This document shows, piece after piece, positions 7,683 to 14,810 of a stretch of 15,159 nt of DNA. The first letter of the stretch is position 1; each line of letters opens with the position of its first letter. The notes beneath the pieces were generated by a model that was not told the DNA's origin, did not search any database, and saw only the letters and a program-made list of their open reading frames with translations. A program made the position numbers and the translations under genes. Origin of the DNA: Desulfurellales bacterium (lineage in GTDB: Bacteria > Campylobacterota_A > Desulfurellia > Desulfurellales > Hippeaceae); NCBI GenBank assembly GCA_027064405.1, contig JAMOPP010000052.1, forward strand, positions 1 to 15,159, read 5' to 3'.

Positions 7683-10600
7683 TTTCCTTCTTACATCTTT
7701 TAGAAGTTCAATATCTAAACCCAAAGCCTGCATCTCTTTAACAAGAACATTGAAGGATTCAGGCACCCCTCCCAAAGGAATAGGCTTACCTTTTACTATG
7801 GATTCGTAAGTCTTATTTCTTCCGCTTATATCATCGGATTTTATTGTCAACATTTCCTGTAGGGTATAACTTGCACCGTAGCCCTCCATTGCCCATACTT
7901 CCATTTCGCCGAACCTTTGTCCTCCAAATTGTGCTTTACCGCCAAGAGGCTGCTGTGTCACGAGGGAATAAGGTCCTACACTTCTTGCATGAACTTTTTC
8001 ATCAACAAGATGATGCAACTTTAAAACATACATAACCCCAACAGTTACAGGCTCAATAAATTTTTCACCACTCACGCCATCGTAAAGCGTACTTTTAAGT
8101 TTTTTAAATCCCGCCAGCCCCTGAAGATATTTCAAATCCATCTCTTTTGCACCTTCAAATGCGGGGTTTGCAAAATGAACACCGTTAATCCACTCTTTTG
8201 CATATCTTTCAATCTCTTCATCATTAAAAGAATTTATTAATTCATCCGACTCTTTGTCGTTAAATATCTGTTTTAAAAAATCTCTCAATGCATCTTTTCT
8301 ACCGCTTTTTAAAAGTAAATCTATTTTTTTACCCAAGCCCTTAGAAAGCCATCCAAGGTGTGTCTCCATTATCTGACCTATATTCATTCTTGACGGGACT
8401 CCAAGGGGATTTAAAACTATATCAACAGGTGTACCGTCTTCTAAAAACGGCAAATCTTGAGCAGGCAGTATCTTTGAAACAACACCCTTATTTCCATGCC
8501 TACCACTCATTTTATCGCCCACGGAAAGTTTTCTTTTTGTCGCTATATAAACCTTAATAGCCATTAGAACGCCTGGAGGCACATCACTCTCTCTGTCAAT
8601 ATTCTTAATTTTTTCATTATGATAATTTTTTATGGATTTTACCATCTCTTTGTATCGTGACTCTATTGCCTGAACATCATCTTTATCTAATATCTTTAAA
8701 AGATTCTTTTCATTTAATTTCTCAACGGTAGCCGCAGTCAATACCTCATTCTTCTTCAATTTTAAACCATCAAGGGTTATATCGGCATCAAGGGTTATTC
8801 CAATTGCCTTCTCTCTTAATTCTTTTAATTTTAACTCTTCCAAAAGAAAAAGTTTATCATGCATACTTTTATTCAGCTTCTCTATCTCCTGATTGATAAT
8901 TTCCTGTTCCCTTGGATTTTTTTTGATACCCCGTCTTCTTGATATTTTTACATCTATAACTATTCCGTTTGTATCGGAAGGAACACGCAAGGAAGAATCT
9001 GAAACATTCGTCGCCTTTTCTCCAAAAATTGCCCTTAAAAGCTTTTCTTCCGGTGAATAGTGTGTTTCCGCCTTAGGCGTAACCTTACCCACCAATATAT
9101 CTCCCGGACTAACATACGAACCGATTCTTACAATACCGTCCTTATCCAAATATTTAAGCGTTTCACTCGAAGCATTCGGTATATCGGAGGTTACTTCTTC
9201 ATTGCCAAACTTTGTATCCCTTACATAGACATTAAATTCCTTAATGTGAATAGAGGTGTACATATCTTCTTCAACCACTCGTCTTGATATGGTTATACCA
9301 TCTTCGTAGTTGTATCCTCTCCAAGGCATAAATGCAACAACAAGATTTTTACCCAAAGCAAGTTCGCCTTTATCCATAGTAGGACCATCCGCAATAACCT
9401 GACCGGCTTTTACAAAATCCCCAACCGATACTACAGGCACCTGAGAAAAACATGTGTCCTGATTTGATCTTGTAAATTTATGAAGCTCATAGGATATAAG
9501 CTCATAACCCTCTTTACCCTTATGCGATATATAAATTTTATCGTCTATTCTCTCTACTATTCCGTCTTTTTCTGCAACAATGGCGTACCTTGAATATTTT
9601 GCGGCAACAGACTCCATACCGGTTCCCACCAAAGGAGATTCGGATCTCATTAAAGGAACGGCCTGACGCTGCATATTTGAACCCATCAATGCTCTATTTG
9701 CATCATCATGCTCCAAAAAAGGAATAAGACCTGCTGCAACAGATATAATCTGGTTTGTAGTAACATCCATCAAGTCAACTTCATCTTTTTTAACAACTAT
9801 AAATTCCCCGTTCTTTCTGCAGGAAACATAATCGTTTACAAAAGAATTATCGTCATTTAGGGGTGCTGAAGCCTGTGCTATAATATGGTCTTTTTCTTGT
9901 GATGCAGAAAAATAGCTAATATCATTGGAAACAATTCCGTTTTCAACTTTTCTATAAGGGGTTTCCAAAAAGCCAAACTCGTTAACCCTTGAATAAATGG
10001 CAAGTGAAGAAATAAGTCCTATATTAGGTCCTTCCGGCGTTTCAATAGGACATATTCTACCGTAATGAGTTGGGTGAACATCCCTAACTTCAAACCCTGC
10101 GCGCTCCCTTGTTAGTCCGCCTGCGCCCAAAGCCGACAATCTTCTTTTATGAGAAATTTCAGATAATATATTTGTCTGATCCAAAAATTGAGACAGCTGA
10201 CCTGTTGAGAAAAAGTCTTTTATCGACACCGCAACCGGCTTAGTATTAATTATATCATAAGGGGTTACCGTATCTAAATCTTTCATTATCATTTTATCCT
10301 TTATTATTCTCTGCATCCTCAGCAGACCTTTTCTAACCTCTTTATAAAGTAATTCCCCGACAAGATTAACCTTTCTATTAGATAAACTATCTATATCATC
10401 AGGTGAGATTTCATCATTTTCCAAAAGTATGATTTGATTAATAATACCTATAAAATCATCCTTTGTCAGAACTCTAACATCTTTTGGTACGTCTATATTA
10501 AAGGTTTCATTAAGTCTGATTCTTCCCTCAGAAGAGATATCGTAACGATCCGGTGAAAAAAATATGTTGTCAAAAAACTTTTCGGCATCCTCTACGGATG

Positions 10601-11768
10601 TGTGTTCGCCCGGTCTCATTAGTGTGTGTATAAAGACCTTTGCAAGTTGCTGATTTTCAAGCTCTCCGGTAATAAGAAGCTTCTTTTTCCTTAAAACTTC
10701 TCTGCCCGCAAGCAATGTATTTATTATTAAGTAATCGTTATATTTTGAATAGGCAATATCAAATTCAATATTGTGTTTTTTTGCAGCACTTAAAGACTCG
10801 GCTTCAATTTTGCTTCCTACATTAAATAAAAGCATTTTCCCGTTTTCAGAATCTGCATCGTCAACTTCCACCAAGGATGCGGAATACTTATCATTTAGCT
10901 CTGTCTCTTTGATAGGAACATATTCAATAGAGTTCTCAAAAAGAACTTTAAGAGCCTTTCTTGTTATTTTCTTGCCTTCTTTAACGACAACTTCTCCATT
11001 ATGCACAACATCTCTCGATACCCTAAAACCCAAAATATCATCCTTTACTTTTGCGAATAATGCGTTGTCTTTTATTTTTATATGTAAATTTTTATAAAAC
11101 AGTTTTAGTATTTCACTTTCGTCAAAACCTAATGCTTCAAGCAGTATTGTGCTTGGAAACTTCTTTTTTCTATCTATTCTGGTATGGAGAATATCCTTAG
11201 CATCGGTTTCGAACTCTACCCAGCTTCCCCTTTCCGGTATAATTTGGCCATAATACTGACCTTTTCCGGAAATCTCCGATATCTTTTTAAATATAACACC
11301 GGGAGACCTGTGAACCTGGCCTACTATGACCCTTTCCACCCCGTTTATTATAAAACTTCCGGATTCGCTGATTAAAGGCACTTCACATACATATACTTCC
11401 TGTTCTTTAATATCCCTTACATTGAGTTTTTTAGAACTTTCCTCATCTATATCCCAAAGCGTAAGCCTAACCTTAACGGTTAAAGTTCCTGTATAGGATA
11501 TGCCCTTGGATTTGCATTCATCGGAACTGAATTTAGGCTTTTTTATTTCCCAATCAACAAGTTCAAGTCTAAGTTTTCCATGTATATCATCTATGGGAAA
11601 AATGGATTTTAAAACATTATCCAGATTTTTTTCTATTTTACTATTTTTATCTACAAAAGTGTTAAAAGAATTTATGTTAAGTCTTAAAAGATCGGGTATG
11701 TCAATAATCGTCTTAGTTTTACCGAAAGTAGCTCTTAATCTATAGTCTAACTTAAGAGGTTTGGCCAT
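7680..11768 (-). CDS. rpoB: DNA-directed RNA polymerase subunit beta
   Basis: Beta is the second-largest RNA polymerase subunit; it forms one side of the active-site cleft and the rifampicin pocket. The product is 1362 aa, slightly longer than E. coli (1342). It shows KDIKEQEV-like and NGVERVIVGQVHRSPGV segments in the N-terminal lobe. The rifampicin region QLSQFLDQTNILSEISHKRR begins near residue 524. DVHPTHYGRICPIETPEGPN follows, then GRHGNKGVVSKI near 1085, and GGKAQFGGQRFGEMEVWA near the C-terminus. A charged, coiled-coil-like stretch before GRHGNKG matches the position of the E. coli SI2 insertion. The start ATG (11768-11766) is preceded by CGAGGTGA. The gene lies just after an intrinsic terminator, so its expression should depend on read-through. 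Its TAG stop is 9 nt from the rpoC ATG and in the same frame. Confidence 0.98.
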   Translation of the reverse strand: MAKPLKLDYRLRATFGKTKTIIDIPDLLRLNINSFNTFVDKNSKIEKNLDNVLKSIFPIDDIHGKLRLELVDWEIKKPKFSSDECKSKGISYTGTLTVKVRLTLWDIDEESSKKLNVRDIKEQEVYVCEVPLISESGSFIINGVERVIVGQVHRSPGVIFKKISEISGKGQYYGQIIPERGSWVEFETDAKDILHTRIDRKKKFPSTILLEALGFDESEILKLFYKNLHIKIKDNALFAKVKDDILGFRVSRDVVHNGEVVVKEGKKITRKALKVLFENSIEYVPIKETELNDKYSASLVEVDDADSENGKMLLFNVGSKIEAESLSAAKKHNIEFDIAYSKYNDYLIINTLLAGREVLRKKKLLITGELENQQLAKVFIHTLMRPGEHTSVEDAEKFFDNIFFSPDRYDISSEGRIRLNETFNIDVPKDVRVLTKDDFIGIINQIILLENDEISPDDIDSLSNRKVNLVGELLYKEVRKGLLRMQRIIKDKMIMKDLDTVTPYDIINTKPVAVSIKDFFSTGQLSQFLDQTNILSEISHKRRLSALGAGGLTRERAGFEVRDVHPTHYGRICPIETPEGPNIGLISSLAIYSRVNEFGFLETPYRKVENGIVSNDISYFSASQEKDHIIAQASAPLNDDNSFVNDYVSCRKNGEFIVVKKDEVDLMDVTTNQIISVAAGLIPFLEHDDANRALMGSNMQRQAVPLMRSESPLVGTGMESVAAKYSRYAIVAEKDGIVERIDDKIYISHKGKEGYELISYELHKFTRSNQDTCFSQVPVVSVGDFVKAGQVIADGPTMDKGELALGKNLVVAFMPWRGYNYEDGITISRRVVEEDMYTSIHIKEFNVYVRDTKFGNEEVTSDIPNASSETLKYLDKDGIVRIGSYVSPGDILVGKVTPKAETHYSPEEKLLRAIFGEKATNVSDSSLRVPSDTNGIVIDVKISRRRGIKKNPREQEIINQEIEKLNKSMHDKLFLLEELKLKELREKAIGITLDADITLDGLKLKKNEVLTAATVEKLNEKNLLKILDKDDVQAIESRYKEMVKSIKNYHNEKIKNIDRESDVPPGVLMAIKVYIATKRKLSVGDKMSGRHGNKGVVSKILPAQDLPFLEDGTPVDIVLNPLGVPSRMNIGQIMETHLGWLSKGLGKKIDLLLKSGRKDALRDFLKQIFNDKESDELINSFNDEEIERYAKEWINGVHFANPAFEGAKEMDLKYLQGLAGFKKLKSTLYDGVSGEKFIEPVTVGVMYVLKLHHLVDEKVHARSVGPYSLVTQQPLGGKAQFGGQRFGEMEVWAMEGYGASYTLQEMLTIKSDDISGRNKTYESIVKGKPIPLGGVPESFNVLVKEMQALGLDIELLKDVRRK

Positions 11769-11801
11769 TTATTCACCTCGTTTATATTTAATTGGTTTAA
11801 G

Positions 11802-11839
11802 AAAAAAAAAGGAAAGAGGCTTTTGCCAAACCCCTTTCC
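11802..11839 (-). terminator. Intrinsic terminator/attenuator between rplL and rpoB
   Basis: On the minus strand GGAAAGGGG (11839-11831) pairs with CCTCTTTCC (11819-11811). This makes a 9-bp stem with a single G-U pair and an 11-nt loop, followed at once by nine T (11810-11802). It lies 22 nt after the rplL stop and 33 nt before the rpoB start. The architecture is that of a Rho-independent terminator. A partial attenuator at this same junction is known in E. coli, where it lowers RNA polymerase output relative to L7/L12. Because rpoB has no evident promoter of its own here, termination must be incomplete. Confidence 0.9.
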
Positions 11840-11861
11840 GTGCTTGATGTTCTCTGATAAT

Positions 11862-12245
11862 CTACTTAATTTCTACTTCAGCGCCTGATTCTTCAATCTT
11901 AGCCTTTAAAGATTCAGCCTCTTCTTTGCTTATTTTTTCTTTTACAGGTGCAGGTGCGGAATCAACCAATGCCTTAGATTCCTTTAATCCAAGTCCTGTA
12001 ACCTCTCTAATTGCTTTAATAACTTGGATTTTTTTGTCTCCAACACCTTTCAATATTACATCAAACTCTGTCTGCTCTGCAGGTGCGGCAGCCTCTGCTC
12101 CAGCAGCAGGTGCGGCAGCAACAGCAGCAGGTGCGGCAGCAGATACACCAAATTTGTCTTCCAATTCTTTTACAAATTCAGCAAGTTCAATAACAGTCAT
12201 ATTTTCGATAAAACTTACAACATCTTCTTTTGTGATATCAGCCAT
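11862..12245 (-). CDS. rplL: 50S ribosomal protein L7/L12
   Basis: L7/L12 forms the flexible ribosomal stalk that recruits and activates translational GTPases; it is present in several dimers per ribosome. The product is 127 aa, a little longer than E. coli (121 aa). The N-terminal dimerisation/L10-binding domain is residues 1-35. An Ala/Pro-rich hinge follows at about 36-57 and includes SAAAPAAVAAAP. The C-terminal GTPase-contact domain contains EFDVILKG and KIQVIKAIREVTGLGLKESK. The start ATG (12245-12243) has a near-perfect Shine-Dalgarno, AGGAGG, fused with the rplJ stop TAG. Together with the weak TTG start of rplJ, this fits the need for excess L7/L12 over L10. The hinge is coded by short exact DNA repeats. 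An intrinsic terminator follows the TAG stop. Confidence 0.98.
   Translation of the reverse strand: MADITKEDVVSFIENMTVIELAEFVKELEDKFGVSAAAPAAVAAAPAAGAEAAAPAEQTEFDVILKGVGDKKIQVIKAIREVTGLGLKESKALVDSAPAPVKEKISKEEAESLKAKIEESGAEVEIK
12079..12140 (-). repeat. Three exact 14-bp repeats coding the L7/L12 hinge
   Basis: The plus-strand sequence GCAGGTGCGGCAGC occurs exactly at 12079-12092, 12106-12119 and 12127-12140. The spacings are 27 and 21 bases, both multiples of three. The copies code for Ala-Ala-Pro-Ala units in the L7/L12 hinge. They are much richer in GC than the surrounding DNA. Unit gain or loss would change hinge length without a frameshift. Confidence 0.85.
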
Positions 12246-12254
12246 CTTTTCCTC

Positions 12255-12779
12255 CTAATTTTCTTCTTTCTTTTTTTCTTCAATAGCTTTTAAAGCATAC
12301 AATACTTTTCTTAAATTTCCGGCAAGAACATTAACAAAACCACCGACAGGAGCATTCATCGTAGCAAGTAATTGAGCAAGCATAACCTCTTTCGAAGGTA
12401 ATTTACTCAGCGATTCTATCTGTTCCCTAAAGATAATTTGACCACCCAAAGCGCCAAATTTAACTTCTAACTTCTTGTGCTCTTTCTCTTTGGCAATCAA
12501 AAGTTTGGCTAAGTCAGCAGGTTCATCAAAGCTCAAAGCAAAAGCATTCGGACCTTTTAGATATTCCTTCAGTGAACTCAATTCACCGTCTTCAACGGCT
12601 TTACTAACAACACTGTTTTTGATAACATTAAAAGTTCCGCCGGATTCCTTTATGCTGTTTCTTACATCTTCCATATCGGAAACATTTAATCCGGAATAGC
12701 TTACTGCAAAAACCGCGGTTGCACTGCCGAGCTGCTCTCTCAACTTCTTAGATAGCTCTAATTTTCGCTCTCTCTTCAA
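12255..12779 (-). CDS. rplJ: 50S ribosomal protein L10
   Basis: L10 anchors the L7/L12 dimers to 23S rRNA at the stalk base and is the usual autoregulator of its own operon. The product is 174 aa, in the normal range. Recognisable segments are FAVSYSGLNVSDMEDVR near residues 24-40, NVIKNSVVSKAV, LKGPNAFALSFDEP, and the basic/acidic C-terminal helix that binds L7/L12 (VLAGNLRKVLYALKAIEEKK). The start is TTG (12779-12777), set by the Shine-Dalgarno AGGAGGG (12790-12784) four bases upstream. No in-frame ATG or GTG lies between that Shine-Dalgarno and the first conserved residues. The 110-nt leader upstream folds like an L10-binding leader. The TAG stop is in the same frame as rplL, separated from it by three codons. 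Confidence 0.97.
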   Translation of the reverse strand: MKRERKLELSKKLREQLGSATAVFAVSYSGLNVSDMEDVRNSIKESGGTFNVIKNSVVSKAVEDGELSSLKEYLKGPNAFALSFDEPADLAKLLIAKEKEHKKLEVKFGALGGQIIFREQIESLSKLPSKEVMLAQLLATMNAPVGGFVNVLAGNLRKVLYALKAIEEKKKEEN

Positions 12780-12783
12780 TACA

Positions 12784-12790
12784 CCCTCCT
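12784..12790 (-). promoter_or_regulatory. Shine-Dalgarno that fixes the TTG start of rplJ
   Basis: AGGAGGG on the minus strand ends four bases before the TTG at 12779-12777. A GTG nearer the Shine-Dalgarno (12784-12782) is not usable, because its frame reads GTG TAT TGA and stops at once. TTG is therefore the best supported start. Confidence 0.8.
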
Positions 12791-12802
12791 TTCTTTAAGA
12801 CG

Positions 12803-12869
12803 GGTCAAAGACTTAGTCTATTGCAGGCACACATTAAAGCTTTAAAAAAGCTACCTGCAGTCTGCGACC
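12803..12869 (-). ncRNA. L10 leader: structured 5' region upstream of rplJ
   Basis: The 110-nt gap between rplA and rplJ folds well on the minus strand. An outer helix pairs GGTC (12869-12866) with GACC (12806-12803). After a 2x2 internal loop it continues as AGACT (12863-12859) with AGTCT (12813-12809). Inside, GCAGG (12858-12854) pairs with CCTGC (12827-12823). Its tip is an exact hairpin, AGCTTT-TTT-AAAGCT. The layout and the sequence around AGGTCGCAGACTGCAGGT resemble the L10 leader family, where L10 (with L7/L12) binds and represses translation of its own mRNA. No T-tract follows, so control at initiation rather than attenuation is more likely. The fold was done by eye. Confidence 0.82.
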
Positions 12870-12889
12870 TTTTATTTTTTATATCAATA

Positions 12890-13582
12890 TTAGATTGATT
12901 GCACATTAATTTTAACACTTGGGGAATGGGTTGTTGATAGATAAAAGGATTTTATATATTTGCCTTTACTCGTTGCAGGTTTTGCCTTTATTATTGCACT
13001 GTGCAAAGCCAATATATTCTCCTTCAGCTTCTCATTTTCAAACGACTTTTTACCAACACCTGCATGAATATTAGCCGTTTTATCAACTCTGAATTCAATT
13101 TCTCCGGCCTTTGTTCTTCCTACGGCGCCCTTTATATCAAATGTTACGGTTCCTACCTTAGGATTGGGCATTAATCCCCTTGGTCCCAACACCTTACCCA
13201 ACTTACCAACAACACCCATCATATCAGGGGTTGCTATAACTTTATCAAAATCCATCCAGCCCTCTTTGGTAATTTTCTCTGCCAAATCCTCTCCGCCAAC
13301 AAAATCGGCACCTGCATCTTCCGCTTCTTTCATTTTTTCACCTTTTGCGAACACTAAAACTCTTACGGTTTTACCTGTACCGTTAGGCAAGGAAACAGAG
13401 CCTCTAACAAGCTGGTCTGAATGCTTAGGATTAACTCCAAGCCTCATATGAACCTCTACGGTTTCATCATATTTTGCATAGGCTATCTTCTTTAGAATTT
13501 CCACAGCTTCGTCAAGTTCATACTCTTTCAAATGATCATAAGCCTTTATAGCCTCTAAATACTTTTTACCTCTTTTCGCCAT
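12890..13582 (-). CDS. rplA: 50S ribosomal protein L1
   Basis: L1 forms the mobile L1 stalk that moves deacylated tRNA through the E site, and it often represses its own mRNA. The product is 230 aa, normal length. The family signature LGKVLGPRGLMPNPKVGTVT lies near residues 125-144, with GAVGRTKAGEIEFRVDK following. The open frame reaches back to an ATG at 13609. The start chosen here is ATG at 13582-13580 (MAKRGKKYLEAIK), because a good Shine-Dalgarno GAAGGAG (13597-13591) lies 8 nt upstream and the nine extra residues do not look like L1. The gene sits 45 nt downstream of rplK in the same frame. The spacer holds a small hairpin. The TAA stop comes before the L10 leader. Confidence 0.97.
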   Translation of the reverse strand: MAKRGKKYLEAIKAYDHLKEYELDEAVEILKKIAYAKYDETVEVHMRLGVNPKHSDQLVRGSVSLPNGTGKTVRVLVFAKGEKMKEAEDAGADFVGGEDLAEKITKEGWMDFDKVIATPDMMGVVGKLGKVLGPRGLMPNPKVGTVTFDIKGAVGRTKAGEIEFRVDKTANIHAGVGKKSFENEKLKENILALHSAIIKAKPATSKGKYIKSFYLSTTHSPSVKINVQSI

Positions 13583-13603
13583 ACTTAACACTCCTTCTGG
13601 CTC

Positions 13604-13616
13604 CCACATTAAGTGG
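13604..13616 (-). promoter_or_regulatory. Small hairpin in the rplK-rplA spacer
   Basis: CCAC (13616-13613) and GTGG (13607-13604) can pair around a TTAAT loop just upstream of the rplA Shine-Dalgarno. It is short, and no T-tract follows, so it is not a terminator. L1 commonly represses translation of its own operon, and there is no room for an L1 site in the 15-nt space before rplK, so this spacer is a candidate place. The regulatory role is only a guess. Confidence 0.3.
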
Positions 13617-13627
13617 TAACTAAAATA

Positions 13628-14050
13628 TTATTCCTCTACGGTTACACCCATATTAACTGCCGTACCGGCTATAATTTTCATTGCTTGCGATATATCATTT
13701 GTATTCAAATCCGGCAATTTCGTCCTTGCTATCTCCTCGAGCTGTTCTTTTTTGATAGTAGCAACTTTTTGTCTTGCTGAATCACTTGAACCCTTCTCTA
13801 ATCCCAAAGCTTTTTTTATCAAAGAACTCGCCGGCGGAGTTTTTGTTATAAAATCAAACGATCTGTCTTTGTATACTGTTATGATAACAGGTATAATATC
13901 ATTTTTATCTCTCGTGGCATCGTTAAATTTTTTAACAAAATCCATAATATTAACACCGTGCTGACCCAATGCCGGCCCGACAGGAGGAGCCGGTGTAGCT
14001 TTACCCGCTTCTATTTGAAGTTTAATTTGTGCCATTATCTCTTTTGCCAT
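13628..14050 (-). CDS. rplK: 50S ribosomal protein L11
   Basis: L11 sits at the base of the ribosomal GTPase centre, binds 23S rRNA helices 43/44, and is needed for the stringent response through RelA. The product is 140 aa, the usual length. The N-terminal domain begins MAKEIMAQIKLQIEAGKATP and has the signature PAPPVGPALGQHGVNIMDF. Pro22 and Pro26, which line the thiostrepton pocket, are both present. The C-terminal rRNA-binding domain contains KVATIKKEQLEEIARTKLPDL and ends GTAVNMGVTVEE. The start ATG (14050-14048) has Shine-Dalgarno AAAGGAG 8 nt upstream, which overlaps the region of the nusG stop TAG. nusG and rplK are only 15 nt apart and in the same frame. The stop is TAA. Confidence 0.98.
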   Translation of the reverse strand: MAKEIMAQIKLQIEAGKATPAPPVGPALGQHGVNIMDFVKKFNDATRDKNDIIPVIITVYKDRSFDFITKTPPASSLIKKALGLEKGSSDSARQKVATIKKEQLEEIARTKLPDLNTNDISQAMKIIAGTAVNMGVTVEE

Positions 14051-14065
14051 TGATAGAACTCCTTT

Positions 14066-14608
14066 CTATTCTTCTACTTTTTCTACCTGATTGTAGTTAA
14101 GTTCAACCGGAGTAGATCTTCCAAAAATACTTATTAAAATTTTCAATCTTCCCTTATCTATGTCCATCTCTTCTATAGTGCCGACAAAATTAGCAAAAGG
14201 ACCATCAAGAACCCTTACAGACTGACCTTCCTCAAATGTTACAGACAGTCTTGGAGATTCCTTCGAACTCTCTATTTTTGCAAAAATCTCTTTTACTTCG
14301 TTTTCGCTCAAGGGTGTGGGCTCGTTTTTATATCCTACAAAACCCGAAACAAACGACATTTTTCTGACGATATTATGCAACTTGTCGGTCATTTTGGCTT
14401 TTATAAAAACATAACTCGGATAGAGACACTTTCTAACTATTTCTTTCTTGTTGTTCTTCTTAAGTTCTATAACCTCTTCAAAGGGAACAAATATTTCTTC
14501 TATATACTCGCCAATACCCTCATCTTTGATTTTCTTCTCAAGCATATTTTTAACTTTTTCCTCATAGCCAACCTGTGTATGCATAACATACCATTTCAAA
14601 TCACTCAT
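14066..14608 (-). CDS. nusG: Transcription termination/antitermination protein NusG
   Basis: NusG binds elongating RNA polymerase, modulates pausing, and links it to Rho or to ribosomal S10. The product is 180 aa, typical length. The NGN domain runs from about residue 4 (LKWYVMHTQVGYEEKV) to about 110, with the characteristic CLYPSYVFIKAKM segment and FVSGFVGY. The C-terminal KOW domain is about 125-180 (GQSVRVLDGPFANFVGTIEE, with the conserved FGRSTPVEL). No inserted third domain is visible. The start ATG (14608-14606) has only a modest Shine-Dalgarno, AGGAT, merged with the secE stop TAG 13 nt upstream. Gene order secE-nusG-rplK is nearly universal in bacteria. The stop is TAG. Confidence 0.98.
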   Translation of the reverse strand: MSDLKWYVMHTQVGYEEKVKNMLEKKIKDEGIGEYIEEIFVPFEEVIELKKNNKKEIVRKCLYPSYVFIKAKMTDKLHNIVRKMSFVSGFVGYKNEPTPLSENEVKEIFAKIESSKESPRLSVTFEEGQSVRVLDGPFANFVGTIEEMDIDKGRLKILISIFGRSTPVELNYNQVEKVEE

Positions 14609-14621
14609 TTATATAAATATC

Positions 14622-14801
14622 CTAAAATATAGATTTCAGACCTATAGAAAGAAAATAATCCAATATGCTCAGTACAGCCGCAACAAAAACAGAAAATGCC
14701 AAAACAGATACCGTAGCAGTAATTACCTCTTTTTTACCAGCCCAAACAACTTTTTTAAATTCTAACTTAACTTCTTCTAAAAAACTTACAACTTTTTTCA
14801 T
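14622..14801 (-). CDS. secE: Preprotein translocase subunit SecE
   Basis: SecE clamps SecY in the inner-membrane SecYEG channel. The product is 59 aa, typical of the short, single-helix form (E. coli has three helices). A cytoplasmic amphipathic segment, FLEEVKLEFKKVVWAGKKEV (residues 6-25), leads into one membrane helix at about 27-49 (ATVSVLAFSVFVAAVLSILDYF). The open frame extends upstream to 14843, but that part lies inside tRNA-Trp, so the ATG at 14801-14799 is the start. Only nine AT-rich bases separate this ATG from the tRNA CCA end, and no Shine-Dalgarno is present. The TAG stop overlaps the weak Shine-Dalgarno of nusG. Confidence 0.95.
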   Translation of the reverse strand: MKKVVSFLEEVKLEFKKVVWAGKKEVITATVSVLAFSVFVAAVLSILDYFLSIGLKSIF

Positions 14802-14810
14802 AATAATTTT

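Noticed and set aside
11802..11829. Possible promoter overlapping the rplL-rpoB terminator (TTGGCA as -35)
   Set aside because: No acceptable -10 element lies 16-18 bases downstream; that position is the T-tract.
13583..13609. Longer rplA starting at the ATG at 13609 (nine extra residues)
   Set aside because: The extension contains the Shine-Dalgarno for the downstream ATG and does not resemble L1 N-termini.
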